A DNA stretch of 64,000 nucleotides, taken from NCBI RefSeq assembly GCF_021462225.1, contig NC_061806.1:3095234-3159233 (forward strand), written 5' to 3'. The DNA comes from Girardinichthys multiradiatus. Lineage: Eukaryota > Chordata > Actinopteri > Cyprinodontiformes > Goodeidae. Both the position numbers and the translations under genes were made by a program. The notes beneath the pieces are model-generated. The model had not been told where the DNA came from and did no database searches. It saw only the letters and a list, made by a program, of their open reading frames with translations. How positions within the stretch are numbered: position 1 is the stretch's first letter; every line of letters starts with the position of its first letter. Positions 1 through 10,101 of the stretch are shown piece after piece.

Positions 1-820
1 GGTTTATTATTGGAGAAACACCATACACTCCTGGTAGACACAATACTCTCCACACAGACGTTTTTATAGTCCATGATGCAGATGGTGATGTTGTCAATGT
101 CCTCCCCATGGGGGCAACACAGAACTTCCCAGTCAGTAGACCTGAATTAGTCCTTTAAAGCCATGCTGGCTCCAGAAGCTAATTTCTTCACAAACCTCTT
201 GGTGGTGGGTTGCCTATTCATCATGGGTATGTTGTCTGAAGACTAGGTTGTAATCAGAGCATCCCAGAAGCGGGAGGCGGTGGAGCTGTATGCATCCCTG
301 ATGTTTGCGTACAGCATGTCCAGTGTTCAACTGTCTCTGTTGTGGTATTTCACATACTGTGTGAAAGTTAGGAAAGTGGTGGATAAAGAGGCGTGATTGA
401 AGCCTCCTAAGATGTAGGGTATTGGGGGGTCTCTAGCGGTGACACAACTGTGTGAAGTATCTCACAGGCTGCTACAGCATCAGCTGATTGTGTTAACTGT
501 AAACAGTTAACACAATCACATGTACAAACTCTCAAGCCGAATGCTAACAGCTATCAGCTCAATGTCTTGAGTGCACATGCATGTGCCCAGGGTTTGCACC
601 ACTTGTGGTTTGCATACATCGCCAGACCATGCCCCTCCTCTTACTGCTGTCCATAGCGCTCCCTTCTGCGCTCATGTGTTGAAAGCCATCCGGTCTGATG
701 TGTTGTTATTGAGCCATGCCTCAAAGAAACACACGACGATGGCTTGCCGGTACTCCCGCTATAGCTCGTCCATTTTGTTAGGAAGGGTTCTTAAGTTTCC
801 CATGATGATGGAAGGTACAG
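1..820 (-). pseudogene. LINE endonuclease region, decayed, cut by window edge
   Basis: Reading the minus strand gives an apurinic-type endonuclease of a CR1/Rex1-like LINE, broken by several stops and frameshifts. In order: LPNKMDEL (about 790-770), a CF-E-WLN motif with the metal-binding glutamate region (about 735), an SGDV/YxxHKWC region, DIELIAVSIR (about 560), GGFNHASL where the family normally has GDFN (about 395), QYVKYHNR and TLDMLYANIRDAY (about 350-290), and CFSNNKP at the window start. The aspartate of the GDFN motif is changed to glycine, so this copy could not cut DNA. The reverse transcriptase would lie to the left, outside the window. Family placement is inferred from motif order only. 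Confidence 0.75.
485..518. repeat. Perfect 16-bp inverted repeat with 2-nt loop
   Basis: Positions 485-500 and 503-518 are exact reverse complements (core GTTAAC), separated by two bases. It lies inside the LINE endonuclease remnant and interrupts its reading frame. Confidence 0.9.
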
Positions 821-1210
821 TGGACTTATACCTTTGTTTTTTCTCTCAAAACTTAGCTCCCGCTCTGCCTCCCTGCTTTCTTCTCCCTATCTACGCAGTG
901 ATGAACGGTCTCTCAAGTGGGAGTATGTGTGCATCGCTCAGCGCCATCAGCTGTTCACAGGAGTAAACAATGGATCTGTGACTAAGTGGGTCCCCAAAGC
1001 AAATGAACTTCAAACATTATGCAATCATAGGTGTATATAAAAACAAAAACACCCTTTAAACAGCCAGAAACACATAGATCAAGGAAGAGCCGCTGCAACA
1101 GGCTGGCTCTTGTTCGGCAAAATCTTGTATAAAGCATGACCATAATGTTGCAGCAAGCGTGATAATCAGAACGGCTCAAACTGCACAGCAAAACACGGCT
1201 ATAAAAAATA
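821..1210 (-). other. Probable 5' leader of the LINE at 1-820
   Basis: Sequence just upstream (on the minus strand) of the LINE endonuclease. It holds no convincing reading frame. Position suggests the 5' leader or ORF1 remnant of the same LINE, but nothing in it is diagnostic. Confidence 0.3.
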
Positions 1211-2500
1211 CAAGTCCGAATGGTAATATGTCAAACTAAGTAAGTGCCCTGGGAATGCTCTGTGGAGATGAGAATATCAAATACAAATGATACAGTTCAT
1301 TGGTTATGTTCTTATTTTGCATTACAAGCATGGAGGGAATGCTGAGAATCCTGGGGTGGTTACAGCAGGGGAAGAAGATGTAACCAGTGGGAAATGCTAG
1401 CTCTGTATTCTTAAAGAGCAACAGGCAGGTGAGTGAGGATAGTTTGGATTGAGGCATAGTATCAATAAGAGCTTCCTGTGCATAAAGGTAAATCTTCCAG
1501 CTAAGTATTGAGTGTGGTCTGAACCAGGAAGTGGCTATTGGGAGTACCAAATATTTGTATCTACACTACCACAGGTAAGGTGTAAGTAATAGGTTCTCAC
1601 CAATGACTGAATACTAGGAAACCTAAATTACTGCAACATTATATGGACCAACCCGACAGTACTGGAGAGACTTGCTGGTCCTCTTTTTTGTGGGGAAGAA
1701 ACTCCATTTCTGATCAGGATCATGGGAATCACTTTAATCTGTTTAAGTATTTTTGCTCTGTTCAACAAATGTTTATATATATCAGTGGGCAAATCTACCT
1801 TTACAGGGATTTAATATAAATTTGTTCATCATAATGAGCTTTTTAAAAATTTTCCTGACAATCAGCATGAAACTTCAGACACACAATGTATTGAATGTTT
1901 TGAACCTGGGTCTGTTCATGTGGAGTTTGAGACTCAGTCTTGGCACTTGTCCCAGTTATTTCCTTACTGGTGCCAAGTTCAAAGCACAGGTTGTAAACAT
2001 GTCCTGAAGCATAAACCAGGGAGGGCGTTGTCCAACAGTGATACTGTAACAAGACCAGGACCTGAGGTTTGGTCATTAAGAAACATTTTGTCAAAACAAT
2101 TGGACCCTGAATGCAATGCACAATTACATTCTTGTACTCTTGAAGATGAGCATAAGTACTGATAATAATGTCTTGAACCTGGTTGTTATTGTTGTTCTCT
2201 CAGAGCACAGCATAATTAGAACAATTATTAGTTTTACAGTTCTATCTGACTGAAGGAAGAAGCTTTCTGGTTCCAATGTTTGTAACAGAAAAAAACACAG
2301 CCTACTGGTTCCACCAAGTGGTATTATGTAGGAACCGCGGTTCTGAAAAACACTATATAGGTCAATCTCGATATTTTATTTCATTTATTTTTGAAAGTGA
2401 ACCCATATATAGGGTTTTATAGATTCATTACACACAGAGTGAAATGTTTTAAGACTTTATGTCTTGTATGTTTAATGTTTAAAGCTTACAGATAATGAAA
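1211..2500. other. No gene or recognisable element
   Basis: AT-rich DNA with only short shadow ORFs. No terminal repeats, splice-site pairs or transposase motifs were seen. Confidence 0.5.
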
Positions 2501-2504
2501 ACCA

Positions 2505-3725
2505 AAAAGTCATGTCTCAGAAAATTAGAATATTTTGAGAAAGTTAAACATTAGAAATTCATGACCAATATTGGTCATATATTTCCAAAATTTGCTGTAC
2601 CATATTTGCCAAATATTGCATCTGCCAGGCAATATTTGCAAGGCAGATTAGGGTAATCATGAAAACTTGAAGTGGTCTCTTAGTCTAGGTCAGTAGGCTA
2701 CACAATAATGAGGAACATTGCAGACTTGATAGATGTCAAGAAGACAGTCACTGATACTCTCCACAAGCAAGGTAAGCCACAATAGTTCATTGTTAAAGAA
2801 GCTGATGCTGTATCCAAGCCCGTTCATAGAAAGTTGAGTGGAAGGAAAAGGCGTGGTGGGAAAAGATGCAATCAACAACAGGGATAACTACAGCCTTGAG
2901 GGGATTGTCTAGCAAAATCCATTCAAGAATTTGGGGAAGATTCACATGGAGTAGACTGAGGCTGGAGTCGGCTCCACAAAAGCGTCTACATGCCAATCTT
3001 ACAAATGAGATAAAAAATGTCACATTCCTCGTGTTAAGTTAATCCTGAGCCAGAGACGTTAGAAGCATCTTACCTGGGCTAAGGAGAAAAAGAACTCTAC
3101 TGTTGCTCAGTGGTCCAGAGTCCTCTTTTCAGATGAAAGTAAAGTTTGCATTTGACTGTGGCTCAGTAGGAAGAGTAGTCGTCTTGCAATCAGAAGGTTG
3201 TGGGTTCGATTCCAGCTTCCTCCTAGGTTGATGTGCCCCTAGGCAAGGCACTTAACCTCAAGTTGCCTACCGATCTGCGTATCGGTGTATGAATGTGTGA
3301 GCGTTAGTGAGTGCAATTGAGTGAATGTGGCTCTAGTGTAAAGCACTTTGAGGGATCTGTATGACTGGAAAAGTGCTATATAAGTTCAATCCATTTACCA
3401 TTTAGAAATCAAAGTCCCAGTGTCTGGAGCAAGACTGGAGGCACAGAATCCATGTTGCTTAAAGTCCAGTGTGAAGTTTCCACAGTCAGTGATGATTTGG
3501 GGTGCCATGTCATCTGCTGGTGTTGTTCCACTGGGTTTTCTGAAGTCCACAGTCAACACGGCCATCTACCATGACATTTTAGAGCACTTCATGCTTTCTT
3601 CTGATGACAAGCTGTCTGGGCATGTTGATTTCGTTTTCCAACAGGACCTGGCATGTGCACACACTGTCAGAGGTACCAAAAGTTGGTTCAATGACCATGG
3701 TGTTACTAATCCTACCAGACTGTGG
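2505..3725 (+). mobile_element. Tc1/mariner-like element, 3' truncated, with internal SINE
   Basis: The left terminus contains CAGAAAATTAGAATATTTTG near 2518, typical of a teleost Tc1-like family. The transposase is degenerate on the plus strand: a helix-turn-helix part at about 2700-2900, a frame around 3060-3150 ending in the F-DES/K first catalytic aspartate region, then after the SINE a 100-codon open stretch (3420-3728) with VMIWGAMSSAGV and FQQDLACAHTV, which holds the second catalytic aspartate. The region with the third acidic residue and the right TIR are missing; the sequence turns unrelated at about 3720. The SINE at 3154-3400 splits the transposase. Non-functional. Confidence 0.8.
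3154..3400 (+). mobile_element. tRNA-derived SINE
   Basis: The 5' part resembles a tRNA: an A-box-like GTGGCTCAGTAGG at about 3158-3170 and a perfect B box GGTTCGATTCC at 3203-3213, the internal RNA polymerase III promoter. The middle holds the common teleost SINE phrase about a G-CAAGGCACTT run. The 3' end reads AAGTGCTATATAAGTTCAAT, close to LINE tails elsewhere in the window, suggesting that a LINE reverse transcriptase mobilised it. It sits inside the transposase of the 2505-3725 element, so it is younger than that copy. A short ATTT repeat flanks it, but a clean target-site duplication is not certain. Confidence 0.85.
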
Positions 3726-4444
3726 TAGGATCACAGTCCTATGACTACAAAAATGTAACTAGGTAACTATTGAACAGTAAACCCTTTTTCTTTTTTATTC
3801 CAAGTCTTTTACTTAAACCTCTACACAAAACCAAAATTCTTGGTCTTAATGGCTAGCAGGAGTTTCTGTTTAAGGATCTGTTTTGAAGAGTAGAGTGGCA
3901 CGTAGAGACGCGAGATGCAGGTGACCTGAAGTTCACTATCAAACATTTGAGTACGTAGAAATAAACTTCTTCTCAGAAGCCTGACATTTCTGTTTAAACT
4001 ATCCTTTTCAAATTTTTTGAGACAATGAATTTTGGATGTTAATTATCTGTAAGCCATGATCATCAACATTGCAAGAAAAAAGGCTTGAAATACTTTCATC
4101 TGTTTAATGAATCTATGTAATTTGAGTTTAAATTTGAATAAATGAGTGGCAAAAAATATTGAAATGGTTCAAGAAGTTCAAATTTTTTTAAATGAACCTG
4201 TAATGTTTGTGTTAACAAGTCCTTAAAGACTATGCAAATGTAACATTTATTATAACCATTTCAATCAGAATTGAATGTTGAATATTATTTTATTTCAACT
4301 ACACTAGGGTAAAATCATAACACTTCCATATTGTTTCTTCCATATTTTCTTTGTTGTGTATGTTGAAATAACTCTGAAATAAGACATATACCAACAGTCC
4401 ATAATAATAAAGTCACACATCCACATAGATTTAAAAAAAAGATT
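3726..4444. other. AT-rich DNA, no gene seen
   Basis: Low-complexity AT-rich sequence without open frames or recognisable repeat termini. Confidence 0.5.
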
Positions 4445-4753
4445 CACTGCTCTTCCAGAGTTACCATGGTCAAGAGAACCATGGTAACTCTGGAGGAGCT
4501 TATCGGATTAATGCTCTTCTTGCCCAGTCTGTATAGGTAAACATCCATATATTGGTAGGTCTGCACTTGGTTCATCCTCTTTCCATGTTTAGATGATGGA
4601 TTGAACAAAGCTCTGTGAGACGTTCAAATCTTGGAATATTGTTACAAAATCAAACCCTCCTTTAAACTTCTCCATCACTTTCTACCTGACATGTCTGCTT
4701 CGTTCCTTGGTCTCCATGATGCTTTTTGTTCTCTAATGTTCTCGTATAATCCT
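4445..4753 (-). pseudogene. Tc1-like transposase N-terminal remnant
   Basis: The minus strand encodes METKERSRHVR at about 4714, then VMEKFKGGFDF and VSQSFVQSII, which is the paired-type helix-turn-helix of Tc1 transposases, followed by TWKEDEPSADLP. In-frame stops are present. A second piece (MVTLEEL coding sequence) lies at 4478-4500 as part of an inverted repeat. The fragment abuts the 3' side of the Rex1-like LINE at 4754 and replaces that LINE's last codons and tail, so one event deleted or displaced the LINE 3' end. The same Tc1 subfamily appears at 58.5 kb. Confidence 0.75.
4455..4493. repeat. Perfect 16-bp inverted repeat, 7-nt loop
   Basis: Positions 4455-4470 and 4478-4493 are exact reverse complements with loop CAAGAGA. 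The right arm is ordinary Tc1 transposase sequence (the MVTLEEL codons); the left arm is its inverted copy. Confidence 0.95.
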
Positions 4754-4988
4754 TTACAGAGGGTGTGTGGGGTCTGCAGAGATTGTAGCTGCACTTTTAC
4801 TGACCCTAGACCTGTATAAGTCCTGGATGGAGGGAAGGTCAGCCCTGATGATTCTCTCTGCAGACCTGATTATTCGTTGCAGTCTGGACCTGTCCTGTTT
4901 TGTGGATGAGCCAAACCACACTGAGATGGATGAAGACAGGACAGACTGAATGATGGCAGTGTAGAAGATGACCAGCAGCTCCTGTGGA

Positions 4989-5026
4989 AGACTGCACTTC
5001 CTGAGTTGCCTCAGGAAGTGCAGTCT
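4989..5026. repeat. Perfect 17-bp inverted repeat, 4-nt loop
   Basis: Positions 4989-5005 and 5010-5026 are exact reverse complements, with loop TTGC, inside the LRQLRKCSLP coding region of the LINE. Confidence 0.95.
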
Positions 5027-6539
5027 CTGCTGGACCTTCTTCCAAACATTGTCCATGCGTGAAGTCCACAGCAGACACAGTGCTGTTGAGGATGGTGAGG
5101 GGGGTATGTTGGGGTGGTGCTCTCCAACAGTCCACCGTCATCTCCACAGTCTTGAGTGGATTAAGTTACAGGTGGTTCTGACCACACCAGTGTACCAGCC
5201 GATCCACCTCCAGTCTGTATGCAGACTCATCAGGCAAACTGCAGGGGGTCCAGCAGGGAGCCTGCATGATGTCCTTCAGGTGCTTCAACACCAGTCACTC
5301 AAAGGATTTCATGACCACAAACATCAAAGCGACAGGCCTGTAGTCATTTAATTCTGTGATGGTGGGTTTCTTGGGTACTGAGATGATGGTGGAGTGTTTA
5401 AAGCAGGAGGGAACCTCACACAGCTCCAGTGACTTGGTGGAAGCTCTTAGCGAAGATGGGTGCCAGTTGGTCGGTACAGACTTTCAGACATGATGGGGGG
5501 ACATTATCAGGTCCTGCGGCCATTTTGCTTTCAGGCGCTGAAAGATCCTATTTACATTTTCCTCTGAGATCCTTAGTGCAGGCAGGGGGTCTGAGGGTAG
5601 TGGGGGTGGTTGGTGTATGGCAAAAATGTGTATCTTAATTGGATGTGGAGGAGTTGGGTTGAGGTGTGAACTGCTGCTTTTCATACCTGCAGTAGAAGCC
5701 ATTCAACTGATTTGCCAGGCGAGGATTCTGCTCAGGGTGGGAAGAATGATTCCTGTAGGCAGTGAGCTTTTCTTTAGCTTCTCACTGTAGCTTCTCTTTG
5801 CAGCTTTGTTCTGCTTAGTCAGTTTGTTCCTGGCCTGCTTATACAGGGCCCGGTCCCCACTGCTGTGAGCGTCTTCCGTATCCCTACGCAGCTTCCTCAG
5901 ATGAGAAGTGAACCAATGTTTATTGTTATTGTATGTGCAGAAGGTCTTGGTCTGCACATACATGTTCTCACAGAAACGGATGTATGATGTTACCACCTCA
6001 GTAAGTTGGTTTAACTCAGTGGCTGAAGTTTCAAAAACAGTCCAATCTGTGCAGTTAAAGCAGGCCTGTAACATCTGCTTTTGAGTCATCACTTTGTAAC
6101 AGTTTAAATCTCAGATTTGGAAGCTTTTAATTTCTGCCTTTAGGTTGGGGTGAGGGGACCAGAGAGTGATCAGAAAGTCCCAAAGCAGCCCTGGTAAAAG
6201 CTTGACATGAATCCTTTAACGTTGTATAGCAGTGGTCCAGTGTTTTTTTCCCCTGGTGGGACAAGTGCTGTCTGTATTTGGGAAGTTTATTGGAGAGGTT
6301 TGCACTGTTAAAATCTCCAAGAACAATGATGAGATGGTCAGGATGTTTTTTCTCCACGCCTGTCATCAGCTCAGCCAGTTGCTTTTCAGTATCTGAAGTG
6401 GAGCATTGAAGTGGTATGTAAGCGCCAACCAGTACAAACAAGGAGAATTCCCTTGGTGAATAAAACGGTTTACAGTTTATGAGAAATTACTCCAGGTCAT
6501 TACTACAGGTGTTCTTCAACCCATTGATGTCTCTGCACC

Positions 6540-7322
6540 TGTTATGATTCTGGCCTGTCGGCCTGCTCTGCGCTCACTCATTCAATCAACTCATCTGCTT
6601 CATCTGTCTGCTGCTGCGCAATCACCGTCATGTCACACACCTGTGGAGCTGGAGTTATATACAGCCATCTGACAGGCAGACGGTGCCAGATTTTAAAAAC
6701 ATTTGTGAGTAGTTATCCAGCGTTCCCTCCTGACTGATCTTGTTCTCTGACCTTGCCTCACGGGTTTTTGCCTTCTTGTCTGACGGATTGAATTTCTGGA
6801 TTTCGACTCTGTTTTCTGCCTCTGGTTTTCTGCCTCTGCCTGCCCCTTGTCTGACGCCTCTAGCCCTGGAATTCGACCCCGTTTCTGTCCCTGGATTTAC
6901 GCCTCAGCCTAACCACTGGTTTATTCAGCTTGAGCTCGCCTGGCTCTCTAGTCCGCCTGGAATTATTGTCAAGAGAACAATCACAGCTCTGTGTTCCTGT
7001 CACAGCTTCAGCTGATTCCTCGGAGGATTTGGATCAGTTGGCAATCCGACTTCAGTCTGTTGGACGCTTCCTCATTAACTGTCTGGATCATTTCCTCCTC
7101 TGGATTCTGTGCCTCATCCCCAGACTGAGAAGGTTAGTGGCTTTATCTAACTCCTTGCAAATCCTGAGTTTTATTCAGCCACTAACTGGTCTTTCTGTTG
7201 TCAGTGGCTCCTGGAAGCTCACTACTGTTCTCCTGCTCTCTGATCCTGAGTTTCTGAATAAACCTTTTTACTTATCACTTTGTGTTTGGCTGAATTTGGG
7301 TTCTTTGTCTCTGGTCGTGATA
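6540..7322 (+). mobile_element. Solo LTR (Gypsy-type) with 5-bp TSD
   Basis: The segment begins TGTTATGA and ends TCGTGATA, which fits an ancestral TGTCATGA...TCGTGACA pair after C-to-T changes. It is flanked by GCACC at 6535-6539 and again at 7323-7327. Removing the segment and one repeat restores the LINE endonuclease frame between GWC and the DI-LKN stretch, so insertion into the LINE is clear. It contains a TATA-like element near 6655 and a polyadenylation signal AATAAA near 7257. There is no internal coding region, so it is a solo LTR left by LTR-LTR recombination. Open frames at 6740-7379 are incidental. Confidence 0.88.
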
Positions 7323-7696
7323 GCACCAACCTTCATTTATATAACAGCAGATTCCACCTCCTCGCTTTCTCCCCGATAGGTCCGTGTTGGGATCCCCTCT
7401 GAACAGCTGAAAGCCCGGTGTCAGAAGTGTGCAGTCCGGGGGGGTCTTACTCAGCCAGGTTTCGGTAAAGCAGAGTGCGGCAGATCCGCTGAGGACCGAG
7501 TTTTTACAGGTGAGGAGAAGCAGTTCGTCGATCTTGTTGGCCAGGCAGCGCACATTTGCCAGGTGGATTGAAGGCAAGAGTGCCCGTAATCCTCTCTGTC
7601 GAAACTTCACGAGCACGCCGGCTTTCTTCCCTCTCCACCATCCCCGGCAGTATAGCCCATGGAGAGATGCAGCTCCGCTGGCCATGATCTCCGTTA

Positions 7697-8643
7697 TGGT
7701 GCATTCACACCGAATGCGGTTTCTGTGAAAGGAGCGGCCGATTTACATGTCATCCCTATGTAGAGGCGCGTTCAGGAGCGGAGCGGCACGGCGCGGTGCG
7801 AAGGACACGGAGGACGCGGCGCGGAAGGCGCGCCAAGCGAAGCGGGAGCGGAGCAAGAGTGATGGACGAGTTGAAAAATCTGAACTTATTCCTAAATTCG
7901 CGTCACGTCAACCAATCAGGGACTGGATGTGGCTGTGACGTAGGGTGAAAGACTGCAGCGGAGAAGAAGCGGTTGTCAGTGAAGATGGAGGACCAGATCA
8001 TAGTGGCGGTGTGCGGCAAGCCAGAGTTGTATGACTCAACTAATTATTTTTACCGAGACAAGTACAGAAAGGACCTGGCCTGGTTATGTTTAGGCACAAA
8101 TATCTTTAATTTAGGAGACGTGGACATTAAAAATCTGCTGTTTTTTTACTGAGCTGAGATTTATTTACTCACCAAAGACAGATGGACAGGCGTTCAGCAG
8201 CGGGGATATAGTGCCGGTAGTTGGTGTCCCGGAGGCCGATTCGTCTCCCAACGCGGGACAGCAGATCTTCAAACTGGGTCCTGGATAGACGGAAGTACCG
8301 CTGAAATCGACCGTCATCCAGACGCAGCTCCTGGAGTAGGTGGCGGTAATCTCTGAACTGTTTCCATCCCTGAAGAATCTGGTGAACCCAGGGACGTCGA
8401 GGTCGGCGGCGTTTTTCGGCTCTCCACAGGTAAAATGCCATAATTATCCGTGAAATCCATGTCAGCCATGTTCAGTTGAAACCAGCAAGCAGTAGATGGA
8501 AGCTGCTCCTACTTGATGACGCGGCGAAGCGTTGCCGCTTGTTGCCAAATGCCAACGCGAAGTTCACGCGGAATGTCAAGCAGGCAAAAGCACACAAATG
8601 AGGCGAAATATTCGCAGTTTCCGCGTTCGGTGTGAACACACCA
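7697..8643 (-). mobile_element. PIF/Harbinger element with truncated transposase, TSD TTA
   Basis: Terminal inverted repeats TGGTGCATTCACACCGAA (left) and TGGTGTGTTCACACCGAA (right, read on the other strand) are flanked by TTA at 7694-7696 and 8644-8646, the 3-bp duplication typical of Harbinger. A 90-codon minus-strand frame (8169-8441) contains RRPWVHQIL, FQRYFRLSRTQFEDLLSRVG and a Y-HYIPAAERLSICLW end. This is the N-terminal, helix-rich part of a HARBI1-like nuclease, before the catalytic DDE region. The rest of the nuclease and the Myb-like partner are missing. The left half is very GC-rich (7770-7860). The element interrupts the 5' part of the Rex1-like LINE. Confidence 0.88.
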
Positions 8644-8646
8644 TTA

Positions 8647-8793
8647 AGCTTTCGTCAATGAATCAATGAATGATGGAGATAAAAATGCCAAGAGAAGACT
8701 GTCTGATGTTTAGAAGTTCCTCAGCTGAATGAAACCACCGAATGATGATAGAAAGCACCGAAAACATGCAGAAAATGAAAGAGCAAAGCACAC
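8647..8793 (-). other. 5' part of the Rex1-like LINE beyond the Harbinger insertion
   Basis: Directly continues the LINE upstream sequence on the other side of the TTA duplication. It is A-rich on the plus strand and has no stable frame. Assignment rests on position only. Confidence 0.4.
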
Positions 8794-9600
8794 TGTCATG
8801 ATTTGAAGGTGTGTGCGTTTTAGATCGGGTCTTGCCTCTGCCACTTCTTTTCCAGGTGGTGCTTTAGTTCATTCTGTTTGTGTTGCCTTTTTTGTTCTGT
8901 TACTTTTGTGGAAGTTTCCTTTGGTTAGATTGTGTCCTTGGATTTCTGTTTTGTTCCTTTTCCAGTCCAGATTATTTATCCCGGGAAGCAGAGAAGGAAT
9001 TGCGCCTCTCTGTGGCCTGACAGAGCTGCAATCTCTAAATGACAGCTGTAGATTGGGGATTCCACCTTCTGGAACAGGTCCTTGGAGGTGGCCCTCCTCT
9101 GCGTCCTTCCAGCAAGGTGCAGCAGTGACACCCACAGCTTCATGTGATGTTCTGTCTCCCATGCCTCACCCACAGCTCCTCTCTCCATCTCTCCAATGTG
9201 CCACAGCAATGGTACGCATGTCAACGCTATCATGGGGCAATTTCCATGCCTTTGTCTGCCCTTGTGGCGCTTCCCTGGGCCACAGCTGCTCTGCTCATGC
9301 CGTTGACCTCCATGTCTGTTCAGGCCACCTTGGCTATGTCTGAGCTGGAGGACCGATTGAGGATGTTTCCTTGGCAGATTGGGACATTTTGGAGATCCAT
9401 TCACCTCAATCCCTCTCCTGAGCTAGTGGAGAGGTTTAGGGAGATGGAGGAGAATTTTGAGGCAGCTCTTTAACTGCTGCTCATCTTTCTCACCATGTCA
9501 CCAAAGTGCTGCTGATGAGCCCGCTGCATTGGGGGGGTTTCGCTTATGATTTGAAGATATAGATGTGTCCTTAGATTTATGTTGATTTCCAGTCATGTTT
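8794..9600 (+). mobile_element. Possible short non-autonomous LTR element
   Basis: A 5' segment starting TGTCATGATTTGAAG (8794) and a second TTATGATTTGAAG (about 9544) share a short direct repeat followed by loosely similar GTGT-TTAGAT sequence. Before the second copy is a G-run (about 9531-9537) that could act as a purine tract. Between them lies a gag-like open stretch (to 9472) ending in a charged SELEDRL...ELVERFREMEEN helix. This is the layout expected of a short LTR element, but the LTR ends are not defined and similarity between the copies is limited. Confidence 0.35.
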
Positions 9601-9953
9601 GGTTTTCACTCTCTTCCGCTGCCATTGTAATCAGATTAATTCTAAACCTCCTTAGTCTGATTATTACAATGAGCAGCTACAGAAACAGCTTTCAATGTGG
9701 GGCCACTGTCAATCACCTCTACATGGTTGACAAGAATGATCGATCTATTCACTGATCCACCTAACCAGAATATACAGCAAGACCACTGGAATGTCCTTTG
9801 GACTAGATACATGTGGCTGTAAGAATTATAGCTAAGACTGCTGTTGCGCATCTCACCGCAATTTCTGATGGAGGCCATTTATGGATGGCTATTGCGCAAC
9901 ACATATATTTGTCGGCCAGATGAGATGTTCAGTCATCCAGGGCAATTGCAACA
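9601..9953. other. No gene; imperfect inverted repeat at about 9623-9672
   Basis: CATTGTAATCAGA at the left pairs with TCTGATTATTACAATG at the right, with a 3-nt bulge and a loop of about 20 nt. Such a structure can mark the subterminal part of the adjacent hAT element, but its ends were not found. Confidence 0.35.
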
Positions 9954-10101
9954 ATGAGTGAAAATAAAAAGAAAAGTTGACAGTGAGTGCTGTGTGTTTA
10001 ACAAAGAACGGAGGACTAAATATTTTTTCACTGAAGTCTGATCAAAACCTGTATGTCTTATTTGCCAAGAGATCGTTGCAGTTTTTAAAGAATGCAACAT
10101 C

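Larger units (their letters stand above)
4754..7685 (-). pseudogene. Rex1/CR1-like LINE ORF2, decayed, with nested LTR
   Basis: Minus-strand order: 7685 start of an open frame; NVRCLANKIDEL and CFTETWL (endonuclease, about 7560-7450); GGGICCYINEGWC (about 7350); a solo LTR gap (6540-7322); YSPREF and GDFNSANL with intact GDFN (about 6470-6290); LGLSDH (about 6160); CTDWTVFE and WFTSHLRKLRR (about 6060-5890); LRISEENVNRIF (about 5570); a degraded finger/palm start near 5450-5240; then DESAYR (about 5230), LRQLRKCSLPQELL (about 5010) and SISVWFGS to DPTHPL at 4754. The catalytic palm, including the FADD region, is absent at about 5233. There are several frameshifts. The end of ORF2 and the 3' tail are missing. 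Confidence 0.85.

Noticed and set aside
571..966. 131-codon plus-strand frame
   Set aside because: It is antisense to the LINE endonuclease, whose motifs lie on the minus strand.
3154..3240. Possible tRNA gene
   Set aside because: A and B boxes are present but no cloverleaf with acceptor stem; the downstream body and tail identify a SINE.
6740..7379. Two plus-strand frames of 91 and 149 codons
   Set aside because: They lie within the solo LTR and are Leu/Ser-rich because of its pyrimidine-rich sequence; no domain.
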